From Methylobacterium sp. E-065 (GTDB taxonomy: Bacteria; Pseudomonadota; Alphaproteobacteria; Rhizobiales; Beijerinckiaceae), in the NCBI RefSeq assembly GCF_022829605.1, contig NZ_JAKSYD010000175.1, positions 1-48,205 of the forward strand: 48,205 nucleotides of DNA, written 5' to 3'. How positions within the stretch are numbered: the stretch's first letter is position 1; each line of letters begins with the position of its first letter. The notes beneath the pieces are model-generated. The model ran no database searches, was not told the origin of the DNA, and saw nothing but the letters and a program-made list of their open reading frames with translations. The position numbers and the translations under genes were made by a program. Of the stretch, positions 22,532 to 30,726 are shown piece after piece.

Positions 22532-23787
22532 TCGGCGGCGGCCGGTCGCACGGGGGCAGCGCCGTATTCCGGCAGGCTGACCCGCGCGACGGTCCCATGC
22601 CCGAGCGTACTCTCGATGGTGAGCCGCCCCCGGTGACGGTTGAGGCTGTGCTTGACGATGGCGAGCCCCAGGCCCGTGCCGCCGCGCGCCCGACTCGACG
22701 CCACGTCGATCCGGTAGAAGCGCTCGGTCAGCCGCGGAATGTGCTCCGGCGCGATACCCGGCCCGTCATCGGCCACCGACAGGACGATCCGGCGGCCGAG
22801 CCGAAGATCCTCCTCGCGGCTCAGCCCGACGCCAATCCGGCCGCCGCCGTACTTCACGGCGTTCTCGATCAGGTTCTCGATCACCCGGACGAGTTCGTCG
22901 GCATCGCCGGCAACGCGATAGGGGCCGTCGCCGTCCGTGAACCCGATCGTGGCACCGCGCGCCTCGGCGGGGGGCCCCTGGGCATCGACCATCTGGCGAG
23001 CCAGCGCTCCGAGATCGACCACGCCGGTGGGGGCCACGTGCTCGCGCAGCTCGATCCGCGAGAGCGAGAGCAGGTCGTCGATCAGCCGCGTCATCCGCAG
23101 CGCCTGGACCCGCATGATCTCGAGGAAGCGCTCGCGGGCCGGCACGTCCTCGCGGGCGGGACCCTGCAGGGTCTCGATGAAGCCGATCAGGGTGGCGAGC
23201 GGCGTGCGCAGCTCGTGGCTCGCATTGGCCACGAAATCGACCCGCATCGCCTCAAGGCGCCGGGCAGAGGTGAGGTCGCGCAGGAACAGCAGCGCGCTCA
23301 AGCCGGATCCGTCGGGCATCGGCAGGGCGCCGATCTGCACCTCGAAGGTCCGTTCCAGCGGCACACGGGTCGAGAGGGCGACACGACGGGGCAGGCCCGA
23401 ACTCAGCACCGCCTCGACGCCGTCGAGCACCTCGGGGTCGCGAAGCGCGAAGGACAGGGGCCGGGCTTGATGCAGGGCCGGCAGCAGCGCCCGGGCGGCC
23501 GGGTTGGCCTCCACCACCAGGGTGCGCCGATCCACCAGGATGACCGGATCGGGCACGTGCGCGAGCAAAGCCTCGGCCAGACCGTGGCGCTGCGTGGTCG
23601 CGGCCGGCTGCGGCGGCGCCTGGACCGGGCCACGCCCGCCGAGACAGCCGCCGAGACAGATCGCGGCGAGACCGGCGAGGATCAGCGGGAGGTCGAGGCG
23701 TCCGGCGAGCGCGACTGCGAGACAGAGCAGGCCCGCGGCGATCGCGGCACCGGTCCAGGCCGGGGAACTGCGCAGGCGCTCGGACAT
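22513..23787 (-). CDS. phoR: PhoR-like sensor histidine kinase
   Basis: A 424-residue membrane histidine kinase: two N-terminal membrane segments (about residues 12-50), a PAS domain (VPDPVILVDRRTLVVEANPA), the phospho-acceptor motif FVANASHELRTPL, then the ATPase with N-box VIENLIENAVKYG, ADDGPGI and GTGLGLAIVKH. Arrangement and length are those of PhoR, which senses phosphate limitation through the Pst transporter. The usual pst genes, phoU and phoB are not in the window, so phoR is a tentative name. It starts 19 bp downstream of the membrane-protein gene on the same strand. Confidence 0.85.
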   Translation of the reverse strand: MSERLRSSPAWTGAAIAAGLLCLAVALAGRLDLPLILAGLAAICLGGCLGGRGPVQAPPQPAATTQRHGLAEALLAHVPDPVILVDRRTLVVEANPAARALLPALHQARPLSFALRDPEVLDGVEAVLSSGLPRRVALSTRVPLERTFEVQIGALPMPDGSGLSALLFLRDLTSARRLEAMRVDFVANASHELRTPLATLIGFIETLQGPAREDVPARERFLEIMRVQALRMTRLIDDLLSLSRIELREHVAPTGVVDLGALARQMVDAQGPPAEARGATIGFTDGDGPYRVAGDADELVRVIENLIENAVKYGGGRIGVGLSREEDLRLGRRIVLSVADDGPGIAPEHIPRLTERFYRIDVASSRARGGTGLGLAIVKHSLNRHRGRLTIESTLGHGTVARVSLPEYGAAPVRPAAADQAGPP

Positions 23788-23806
23788 GGCGGGCCGTCCG
23801 GTTCCG

Positions 23807-24892
23807 TCAGCGCGGTCCGGGCTCGTCGCGCCACGCTCGGCCGGAGGGGCCCGCGGTGCCTTCCGGAGGGCCGGGATCGCGTGCGCCGCCCGCGCGCTTC
23901 ACGATCTCGTAGAGGCCGAGCATCGCGAGTGCGGTCACGAACGGCACCACGTAGTAGCATCCCCGGAACAGGAGCAGCGAGGTCAGCACCTCGTTGCGCG
24001 GCAGGCTCGACAGGGCGAGCAGCACCGTGGCCTCGAACACCCCGATTCCGCCCGGCGCGTTCGACGCGATGCCCAGCATGGCGGCCAGCACGTAGACCGC
24101 CAGGAAGGTGGTGAAGCCGATCGTCGTCTCCTGCGGCAGCAGGACGTAGAGCACCGCCGCCGCCGCGCAGACATCGCCGATGCCGACGAGCATCTGACCG
24201 ATCGACACCGAGGCGCCCGGCAGTTCCAGGCGCCATTGCTTGACGGTGATGCTGCGCTTCTTGGCCGAGACCCAGGCGAGGTAGCCCAGCACCAGGGCGA
24301 GCGCCGCTAGACCCACGGACTGGTTGATCCGGATCGACGTGAAGGCCAGCCCGGCGAGCTGCCCCGCCTCGATGATCAGGCTGAGCCCCAGGACCACGCC
24401 CATGCCGAGCCAGAAGGTGAAGCCGGCGATCACCGTGAGCGCCGCGATCTTGGCGGTGCTCAGGCCCTGCCGGGCATAGATCCAGTAGCGGATGGTGCCG
24501 GCGGTCAGCAGCGGGAAGCCGAGGGTGAAGCTCACCGCGTAGCTGGTGAACGAGGCAAGCGCGGTGATCCGGTACGGCACCTTGATCTTAAGCTGGCGCA
24601 AGGCCAGCGCGTCGTAGCCGGTGAGGAACAGGTAGCTGATACCGACGAACAGGAAGGCAAGGCCGAGCTGCCGGCCGGTCGCCGCCGCGATCGCGGCGCG
24701 CACCTCGGCCCAGCTCACGCTCTGAACGAGCTTCCACAGCACGCCGAGGGAGACCGCGAACAGCACGATGCTGGCAGCCGTGCCGATCCAGGCATAGCGG
24801 CTGGCCAGGCTCTTGCGCTTTGCAGCCGCGGCCTCCTGCTGAACCGGCTCGGCCGGATCAGCCTGCTTCCGGTGCTGACCTTGAAAATTCAT
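23807..24892 (-). CDS. LPG-synthase-type (UPF0104/YbhN) membrane protein
   Basis: A 361-residue integral membrane protein with about eight membrane segments, matching the transmembrane half of lysylphosphatidylglycerol synthases (MprF flippase domain). Characteristic are FLTGYDALALRQLKIKVPY, FPLLTAGTIRYWIYARQGLS and NAPGGIGVFEATVL with the PGG-G motif. Such proteins move lipids across the membrane or bind small lipid-linked products. The catalytic aminoacyltransferase domain is absent. It lies downstream of the inositol/YcaO cluster on the same strand after a 151-bp gap, so it could export or anchor the product, but equally be independent. Confidence 0.85.
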   Translation of the reverse strand: MNFQGQHRKQADPAEPVQQEAAAAKRKSLASRYAWIGTAASIVLFAVSLGVLWKLVQSVSWAEVRAAIAAATGRQLGLAFLFVGISYLFLTGYDALALRQLKIKVPYRITALASFTSYAVSFTLGFPLLTAGTIRYWIYARQGLSTAKIAALTVIAGFTFWLGMGVVLGLSLIIEAGQLAGLAFTSIRINQSVGLAALALVLGYLAWVSAKKRSITVKQWRLELPGASVSIGQMLVGIGDVCAAAAVLYVLLPQETTIGFTTFLAVYVLAAMLGIASNAPGGIGVFEATVLLALSSLPRNEVLTSLLLFRGCYYVVPFVTALAMLGLYEIVKRAGGARDPGPPEGTAGPSGRAWRDEPGPR

Positions 24893-25043
24893 GCCGTTCG
24901 GCGTCCGCCCTTCCGGCTGCGCGGCCCGGCGCAAGGCCGTGGGCCCGTACCGGATGGTCCCGGACCGCGGCCCGTTGCCCCGCATGTAGGCCGAACCCAC
25001 GCGCAAGGCCAGGGAAGGGACCACCGGAACGCGCGTTCTATCC

Positions 25044-25673
25044 TCAGCCGGTGGCCCGATCGAGGAGCGCGGCGGCGTCCGACAAGCCGCGCCGGATCCG
25101 GGCGGGCACCTCCGGCGCGGTGCAGACATAGGTCGGGCTCGGATGCGGGATCCGGATGATCGGCAGGCGGGGGCGCAGCAGGGTGATCGCCGGCGCCGCG
25201 TCCCCGGCATAGCGGCCGGCCAGGACCGCCACGGCAAGGTTGGGCAGCAGATCGAGCAGCGGCGCAAGATAGGGCGCCGCCGCCACGACCTCGGCCCGAC
25301 GGGGTGCCCGATTGAGCGCGCCCTTGGCGTGGATCAGCCAGGGGACCGCGTTCCAGATCAGCGTGTCGGCACGGCTGAGCCCGGCCTCGGCGAGGAAGCG
25401 AAACAGGTTGGCGGCGGTGCCGTTCGCGCTGTCGCGGGTGACGAAGCCGGTGCGCAGCACGGCCGGGCCGGGTGTCTCCAGCAGGAGCAGCATCCGGGCC
25501 CCGACTCCGCCGTCCAGGGGGTCGGGCATGGGGACCGGGGCACCGCGCTCGGCGGAGATCCGTGCGGCGAGCGCCCGGATCGGTGCGATGTGCGGCGCCG
25601 CGATCAGCGCGCGGCGGGCCGCGAGGGCGACCGGATCGGCCAGCGATTTCGGCGCCTGCGGCTCAAGCGGCAT
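25044..25673 (-). CDS. Uracil-DNA-glycosylase-superfamily protein
   Basis: A 209-residue protein with an outline of the UDG fold: LLETPGPAV where motif 1 lies, LIWNAVPWLIH in the middle and IPHPSPTYV as motif 2 near residue 180. It is usually annotated as uracil-DNA glycosylase, but the first motif departs from the usual active-site form, so activity on DNA is not assured. Its ATG lies inside the end of the PIG-L gene (11-bp overlap, ATG...TGA), so the two are translationally coupled. Confidence 0.7.
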   Translation of the reverse strand: MPLEPQAPKSLADPVALAARRALIAAPHIAPIRALAARISAERGAPVPMPDPLDGGVGARMLLLLETPGPAVLRTGFVTRDSANGTAANLFRFLAEAGLSRADTLIWNAVPWLIHAKGALNRAPRRAEVVAAAPYLAPLLDLLPNLAVAVLAGRYAGDAAPAITLLRPRLPIIRIPHPSPTYVCTAPEVPARIRRGLSDAAALLDRATG

Positions 25674-26421
25674 CGAACCCCGGAACGATGGGGCCGAGGC
25701 GGCCCGACAGGCGAAAGCGCTCGACGCCATCTTCCCGGGCAAGCCGCGCGTCGAGGCCTGCCGTGCCGCCGAATTGGAAGCCGATTTGACTGGCATAGGC
25801 GGCGCAGGCGGCGCGCTTTCGGGCCTGGGCATCCGGATCGAGCGTCACCGCCGCCTCGGGAAGTTCCGCGAACAAGGCCGCGAGCGGCTCCCGGGGCGCA
25901 GCCTCGCGCACCGTGTAGGGGAAGTCGCGCCACCACAGGATGGGCAGGCGCGGATCGAAGCTGCGCAACGCCCGGACCGTCTGAACGTGATCGACATGGC
26001 CGCCGATCGCCTGCGGGGCGAGGAGGAGATCGGGTTTCTCCGTAGCGATCAGCTCCGCGAAGGCGGCGGCGAGGTCGGCCGCGATGCCGTCATCCAAGCG
26101 CGTCTCGGAAAACAGCTCCGGCGCGGAGCCGTAGCCCCGGTGCGGCGCCTCGCGGAACGGCAGGTGCACCGGCTGGGCGATGCCAAGCGCGGCGGCGGCG
26201 CGAACATCCTCGTCCCGGCGCAGGGCCATGTAGTCGATCTCGGCCGACAGCCCCTTGTCGAGTTGGCAGGCGAGCGCGAACCCTTTCGGGTCGGCGACGC
26301 TTCCGGTGAACAGCGTCGCCATCACCACCCGCCAGCCGCCCTGCGCGAGACGCGCCAGCAGGCCGCCACACGAGAAGGCCGCGTCATCGAGATGGGGCGA
26401 GAGGGCGAGCGCAGTGGGCAT
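25663..26421 (-). CDS. PIG-L family deacetylase (LmbE/MshB-like)
   Basis: A 252-residue zinc deacetylase of the PIG-L/LmbE family, whose members remove N-acetyl groups from GlcNAc conjugates such as GlcNAc-inositol (MshB) or GlcNAc-PI. The zinc motif appears as SPHLDDAAFSCGG at residues 8-20 and the third ligand in GGHVDHVQT. DDAAF differs from the classic PDDE, where Glu follows the second Asp, so the exact general base is uncertain. The neighbouring GT4 and the ino1 gene in the same cluster make a glycosyl-inositol a reasonable substrate. Confidence 0.85.
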   Translation of the reverse strand: MPTALALSPHLDDAAFSCGGLLARLAQGGWRVVMATLFTGSVADPKGFALACQLDKGLSAEIDYMALRRDEDVRAAAALGIAQPVHLPFREAPHRGYGSAPELFSETRLDDGIAADLAAAFAELIATEKPDLLLAPQAIGGHVDHVQTVRALRSFDPRLPILWWRDFPYTVREAAPREPLAALFAELPEAAVTLDPDAQARKRAACAAYASQIGFQFGGTAGLDARLAREDGVERFRLSGRLGPIVPGFDAA

Positions 26422-26461
26422 GGTTCACGGCCTGTCGGCTGGGGCGAAATCCAACCCTCGA

Positions 26462-26577
26462 GCTCATCCTGATCTGCCGGAGCGCAGCGGCGGCCTCGAA
26501 GGAGGGCTCCAGGGATTTCCGCATGCGATGGAGGCCTCCTTCGAGGCCCGCTGGCGCTGGCACCTCAGGATGAGGGG
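26462..26577. repeat. Dispersed palindromic repeat B, copy 1
   Basis: A dyad element: CTCATCCTGATCTGCCGGAG on the left and GGCACCTCAGGATGAG on the right, with GAAGGAGGGCTCC / GGAGGCCTCCTTC inside. It lies in the 187-bp gap between the GT4 and PIG-L genes. A second copy in the same orientation is at 30564-30680. No transposase is associated. Confidence 0.85.
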
Positions 26578-26608
26578 GCGGGTGGGAAATCCACGAATGG
26601 GTCGGCCC

Positions 26609-27847
26609 TCAGAGCAGGTGCGGCTCGGCCCGGAAGCGGCAGGTCGGATCGTCGGGTAGGTCCGTCGCGAAATCAGTGGCCGGGCTTTCGCCCCGCACCT
26701 GCGCGTAGACCTCCATGATCTGCCGCCCGACCGCATGCCAGGAATAGACCCGCCGGCACTCCTCCAGACCTGCGGTCGCGAGGCGGCGGCGCAGATCCGC
26801 ATCCGTAATGACCCGGGTTAGGGCAGCGGCCTGCGCGGGCACGTCGCCCGGATTGGTGAGCAGCCCGTTCTCCCCGTCGCGCAGGCAGTCCGAGACGCCG
26901 ACCGCGTGGCATGAGACCGTGGCGAGCCCGGCCGCCAGCGCTTCCAGGATCGTGTTGGAGAACCCCTCCGCGTAGGTCGGCGAGACGAACACGTCGGCGC
27001 GGCGGTAGAGATCGGGCACGGAGCCGTATTCCGCATAGCCCGTGAAGGCGATCTCGCGCTCCGAGAAGGCGTGCTCCGCCGCCAGTGCCTGGGCCGGCTC
27101 CACATCCGGCCCGATCCCCGAGATGGTCGCGGCAAACGGCGTGCCCTGCTCCCGCAGGATCGCCAGCGCGTTGATGAAGTCGAGCACGCCTTTCCGGCGG
27201 TCGACCCGGCCGTGATAGAACAGCCGCACCGGCCCAGCATGGGGCGCCGGCAGCCCGTCGGGCGTGCCCTGCGCGAACCGGTCGGTATCGACCGCCCCGG
27301 GCACGATGGTGAACCGGGCCGGGTCCGACCCGAGGCGCCCGCAGACCTCGTCCACGAAGGAGGCGCCGCCGATCAGCAGCGCATTGGCGTGGGCCAGCAC
27401 CTCGCACATGGCGACGCGATGGGTCTCGCAGCAGGAGCCGACCCAGTGGCCGTCGCCGCCCTGGATCGAGACCACGCTCGGCACCCCGAGCTTGCGGGCG
27501 GCGAGCAGCACTGCCCAGCCGGTCGGGTAGCCGTACTGCGCGTGCAGGATGTCGAAGGGTTTGTGCGCGTGCTCCCGGGCGATCGCGTCCACCATCGTGG
27601 CGATGTCGCGCTCGAAATCGCCGGAGGTCTGCTCGCCCAGCTGCTCCAGGCCGATCACCCGTACGCCCGGCACGGGCGGCGGCGGCCCACCGCCGTAGAC
27701 CCGGGTGCCGAAGGCATCGCCGCGGTACTGCGAGATCATCGTGACGTCATGCCCGGCGCCGACGAGCTCGCGCAGGAGGTTCTGCGCGTAGACGCTCATG
27801 CCCGAGATCGCTGGGAAGTAGCGGCGGCTGAGGAAGAGGATTCTCAT
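26609..27847 (-). CDS. GT4 family glycosyltransferase
   Basis: A 412-residue GT-B glycosyltransferase of family 4. The N-terminal half starts MRILFLSRRYFPAISGMSVY (glycine-containing acceptor loop). The C-terminal half has FYHGRVDRRKGVLDFINAL and the nucleotide-sugar motif EGFSNTILEALAAG (EX7E). MshA, which adds GlcNAc to inositol phosphate, belongs to this family, and the cluster context (ino1, PIG-L) fits, but the family is too broad to fix the donor. A Cys pair, GSCCETHRVAMCE, is unusual. Repeats lie on both sides of the gene. Confidence 0.88.
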   Translation of the reverse strand: MRILFLSRRYFPAISGMSVYAQNLLRELVGAGHDVTMISQYRGDAFGTRVYGGGPPPPVPGVRVIGLEQLGEQTSGDFERDIATMVDAIAREHAHKPFDILHAQYGYPTGWAVLLAARKLGVPSVVSIQGGDGHWVGSCCETHRVAMCEVLAHANALLIGGASFVDEVCGRLGSDPARFTIVPGAVDTDRFAQGTPDGLPAPHAGPVRLFYHGRVDRRKGVLDFINALAILREQGTPFAATISGIGPDVEPAQALAAEHAFSEREIAFTGYAEYGSVPDLYRRADVFVSPTYAEGFSNTILEALAAGLATVSCHAVGVSDCLRDGENGLLTNPGDVPAQAAALTRVITDADLRRRLATAGLEECRRVYSWHAVGRQIMEVYAQVRGESPATDFATDLPDDPTCRFRAEPHLL

Positions 27848-27883
27848 GCTTGCACGCGGTCCAAGGCGTGGGCCGGACGGAAT

Positions 27884-28029
27884 CCCCTCCCCCTTGCGGG
27901 GAGGGGTAGGGGTGGGAGTGGCGCAAGAGGCACCGCCACGCCCAATCCTGAAGCACCCCCACCTTCGGCTCCTCCCCGCAAGCTTGAGCGATCCCGGGCA
28001 AGCCCGGGGTCGCCAGGGGAGGAGAGAAG
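27884..28029. repeat. Dispersed palindromic repeat A, copy 2, with nested insertion
   Basis: This is the reverse-complement arrangement of repeat A at 5131-5247: CCCCTCCCCCTTGCGGGGAG at the left, and CAATCCTGAAGCACCCCCAC leading into CTCCTCCCCGCAAGC at the right. The right arm is interrupted by about 35 bp (27981-28016) that include the palindromic GATCCCGGGCAAGCCCGGGG before the arm resumes as GGGGAGGAGAGAAG. It fills the gap between the TIM-barrel and GT4 genes. Confidence 0.8.
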
Positions 28030-28040
28030 CGCATACGCCA

Positions 28041-28913
28041 TCACTGCCATTGCCGCCGCGTCTCCTGCTCGCCGGCCAGCACCGGACCAGGGCGGCGGCA
28101 GCCGCGCAGATACTCCAGCGCCTGCGGGATCATCACGTCGGCCCGGTGGCTCTCGCGGGAGAGTTCGACACAGATCAGCTTGCCGAAGCCGATTTCTTCC
28201 AGCGCTTCCAGCACCCCGGGCACGTCCATGTCGCCCTCGCCGAAGGGCAGGTGGATGTGGCTGCCGCGCTTCATGTCCTCGATCGCCACCGTACCGATCC
28301 GGCCGGCGAATTCCCGCACGGCAACCGCGGGCTCGCGCTCGCCCGTGACGAGGCAGTGCCCGGTATCGAGGGCGAGCTTTAGCCCCGGAATGTCCAGGGC
28401 GGCGTAATCGTCGAGCGTCTCGATCAGCATGCCGGGCTCCGGCTCCAAGCAGGGCACGACCCCGGCCTCGGCAGCGAAATCCGCGACGTCGTGCAGCCCC
28501 TCGGCCAGCCAGCGCCGGGCCTCGTCGTGATCGACCCCGGGCTTCGGCACGCCGGCCCAGAACGACACCGCCTCGGCCGACAGCATCGCGCCGATCTCGA
28601 CAGCCCGCTTGAGGAAGCCGACCCGCCGGGCGCGGCCCGCAGCGTCGGCGGTGACCAAAGTCGGCTCGTGCTTGGCATTGGGATCGAGCAGGAAGCGAGC
28701 GCCGGTCTCGATGACGCAGGTCAGCTCCAGCTTCTCCAGCAGGCTGGCCACGCGGCCCGCCTCCGCCGCCCAGGTGTCGGAGAACGGGTCGAGGTGGTGG
28801 ATGTCGAGGGTCAGCGCCACCCCGTCGTAGCCCGCGACCTTGATCAGGTGGAGCGCGTCGTCGAGGCGGTGGTTGGCTGCGCCGTTGGTGTTGTAGGCGA
28901 ACCGGAGCGTCAC
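28041..28913 (-). CDS. Sugar phosphate isomerase/epimerase-like TIM barrel
   Basis: A 290-residue protein of the xylose-isomerase-like/AP-endonuclease-2 TIM-barrel superfamily, which includes inositol-pathway enzymes IolE, IolH and IolI. Likely metal ligands are in PCLEPEPG, LALDTGHCL and VELSRESHR. The specific reaction is not determined; isomerisation or dehydration of a keto-cyclitol would fit the neighbours. It starts at a GTG that overlaps the YcaO stop as GTGA, so it is translationally coupled to ycaO. Confidence 0.85.
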   Translation of the reverse strand: MTLRFAYNTNGAANHRLDDALHLIKVAGYDGVALTLDIHHLDPFSDTWAAEAGRVASLLEKLELTCVIETGARFLLDPNAKHEPTLVTADAAGRARRVGFLKRAVEIGAMLSAEAVSFWAGVPKPGVDHDEARRWLAEGLHDVADFAAEAGVVPCLEPEPGMLIETLDDYAALDIPGLKLALDTGHCLVTGEREPAVAVREFAGRIGTVAIEDMKRGSHIHLPFGEGDMDVPGVLEALEEIGFGKLICVELSRESHRADVMIPQALEYLRGCRRPGPVLAGEQETRRQWQ

Positions 28914-30511
28914 GCAGCCCTCCCCTTCCGCTCGGCGAGCCGGAATGGCGCGTGATGCGATTCCGGCTCACGGTAGAGCGGATAGTGCCGCCCGACGATC
29001 TGCTCGGCGAGGGCGGTGTCGAACAGCGGCTGGCCGCCCAATCGATCCAGGGCTTCCGGGGTGAGGCGAACCGGACGCAGGGTCTCGCTCTCGGCGCCGA
29101 ACCGGATCAGCGGGTGATCACGGTCGATGAGCTTCTGCGTGTTGCGCTCGCCGATCCGGTAGTAGCTCATGGTCTCGACCTCGAGCCCCGGCACGATCGC
29201 CTTGACCACACCGACCCCGCCGCCGGGAGGCGAGCACTCGACGTAGAGCACGTCGAACCCCGCCTCCAGCAGCCGATCGCAGGCGATCTTGCCGCGCGCA
29301 TGGCCGTCGGCCGCCGGGGTGGAGGGCAGCTCCGAGAAACGCTTGGAGCTCCGCTCGGAATAGACCGTGTCGGCGAGTACGGTGCGCAGGTCGGCGGCCG
29401 GCAGCTCGATCCATTCGAGCATCGCCTGGAGGGCGCGGCTTTCCTCAAGGTCCAGGCTCGGCAGCGCCTTCTGGATGAACGCATCGATGTAGCCCGGCGG
29501 GGTCACGGTGGCGGCCATATCGAGGGGGCCGTGCCCGAAGGTCTTGCGCACCCGCGCGGCCTGGAATTCCAGCAGCGCCTTGCGCAGGGCCCGGTCCCGA
29601 TCCGGATCGCAGGCCTCGCCGCAAGCCGAGAGGGCGATCGGCGCCGGTGTGCGCGCAGGATCCTCGTCGTAGCCGACGACGTAGAGGTTGGTCAGGGCGA
29701 ACTGGTCGGTGGCGAATTTCGGCAGCGCCCGGATGCCGAGATCCTTCAGCCGCGCCAGCATCGCGGCGTTCTCCGGCCCGATGCCGTCCAGATCGAGCAT
29801 CACGCCCTGGTCCAGCGCCCGGAACAGCAAGCCGTTGCCGTCCCGCTGCAGCAACTCCAGCACACCGTGGCCGAGGGCGAAGGGCACGTCCGGGCCAGCG
29901 CCGAGGCCGTTGGTGATCAGGTTGGTGAAGGGCTTGTAGCCTTCCGACAGCTCGAAATAATCGGTGGCCGCGATGTCGAGCGGCATCAGCACGATCTCGC
30001 CTGTGGCGTGCCGGACGCTGGGTGTCCATTCGAGCACCGTGTCGCGGTCGACCGGTGAGCCCGCGGGCAGGCAGAGGGTCAGCGGATCGGCGACGGACTT
30101 CGCACCATAGACGCGGGCGAGGTCGTTGTAGCTCGCCCGCTCCTTGGCCCTCGGCAGCACGGCCAGCGACGGCATCAGGTTCTCGGCGATCTCGGCGACG
30201 GCGCCGATCAGCGCCTCGTCGTCGGTGGCGCCGTAGCCGATCCCGGACGGCATGGCGCCGACGAAGAACGGGTCGTCCAGGAACAAGGCCACGAACCAGA
30301 CCGGAACGCCGGTGCGATCGAGCGGCGCCAGCGGGAAGCCGACGATGCGGCCCTCCGGCAGGACGTCGAGATAAGCCTTGACCGGATCGGGCAGCGACGC
30401 GGGCAGGCCCTCGATCTGGCGCTTGGCGCCGAAACGGTAGGGGCGCGGTGCCTTGATCCGCTCGTGGCGGGCGCGGTCGTCCTGATCGTGGAAGGCGTCT
30501 GGGTTGCTCAA
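28910..30511 (-). CDS. YcaO-domain protein
   Basis: A 533-residue YcaO enzyme. YcaO proteins use ATP to activate amide oxygens, making azolines, thioamides or amidines. The three nucleotide/Mg-binding regions are visible: GYGATDDEALIGAVAEIAEN (about 92-111), NGLGAGPDVPFALGHGVLEL (201-220) followed by LQRD, and ALRKALLEFQAARVRK (308-323). No C-terminal PxPxP tail, as found in azoline-forming YcaOs, is present. There is no TfuA, E1-like partner, dehydrogenase or obvious precursor peptide next to it. The start is TTG at 30511 with AGGAA seven bases upstream. Confidence 0.88.
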   Translation of the reverse strand: MSNPDAFHDQDDRARHERIKAPRPYRFGAKRQIEGLPASLPDPVKAYLDVLPEGRIVGFPLAPLDRTGVPVWFVALFLDDPFFVGAMPSGIGYGATDDEALIGAVAEIAENLMPSLAVLPRAKERASYNDLARVYGAKSVADPLTLCLPAGSPVDRDTVLEWTPSVRHATGEIVLMPLDIAATDYFELSEGYKPFTNLITNGLGAGPDVPFALGHGVLELLQRDGNGLLFRALDQGVMLDLDGIGPENAAMLARLKDLGIRALPKFATDQFALTNLYVVGYDEDPARTPAPIALSACGEACDPDRDRALRKALLEFQAARVRKTFGHGPLDMAATVTPPGYIDAFIQKALPSLDLEESRALQAMLEWIELPAADLRTVLADTVYSERSSKRFSELPSTPAADGHARGKIACDRLLEAGFDVLYVECSPPGGGVGVVKAIVPGLEVETMSYYRIGERNTQKLIDRDHPLIRFGAESETLRPVRLTPEALDRLGGQPLFDTALAEQIVGRHYPLYREPESHHAPFRLAERKGRAA

Positions 30512-30563
30512 GTCGTGTTCCTGTCTGGCTCGAACCGTCGCTTTCGCCCCATTCCATCCATCC

Positions 30564-30680
30564 CCCTCATCCTGAGGTGCCGGAGCACAGCGGAGGCCTC
30601 GAAGGAGGGCTCCAGGGATCGCGGCGCCTTCTGGAGCCCTCCTTCGAGGCCCGCTTCGCGGTCACCTCAGGATGAGAGGG
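30564..30680. repeat. Dispersed palindromic repeat B, copy 2
   Basis: Near-identical in layout to 26462-26577: CCTCATCCTGAGGTGCCGGA at the left, CGGTCACCTCAGGATGAG at the right, and the inner inverted pair GAAGGAGGGCTCCAG / CTGGAGCCCTCCTTC. It occupies the 215-bp gap between the oxidoreductase and ycaO genes within the cluster. Confidence 0.85.
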
Positions 30681-30726
30681 TGAGTGGGAGATGCTTGGTT
30701 GGTTCCGTGATCGAATATCCTGTCCG

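Noticed and set aside
26462..26577. Possible CRISPR repeat or small RNA gene because of strong palindromes.
   Set aside because: Only two dispersed copies 4 kb apart, with no spacer array; better explained as an intergenic palindromic element.
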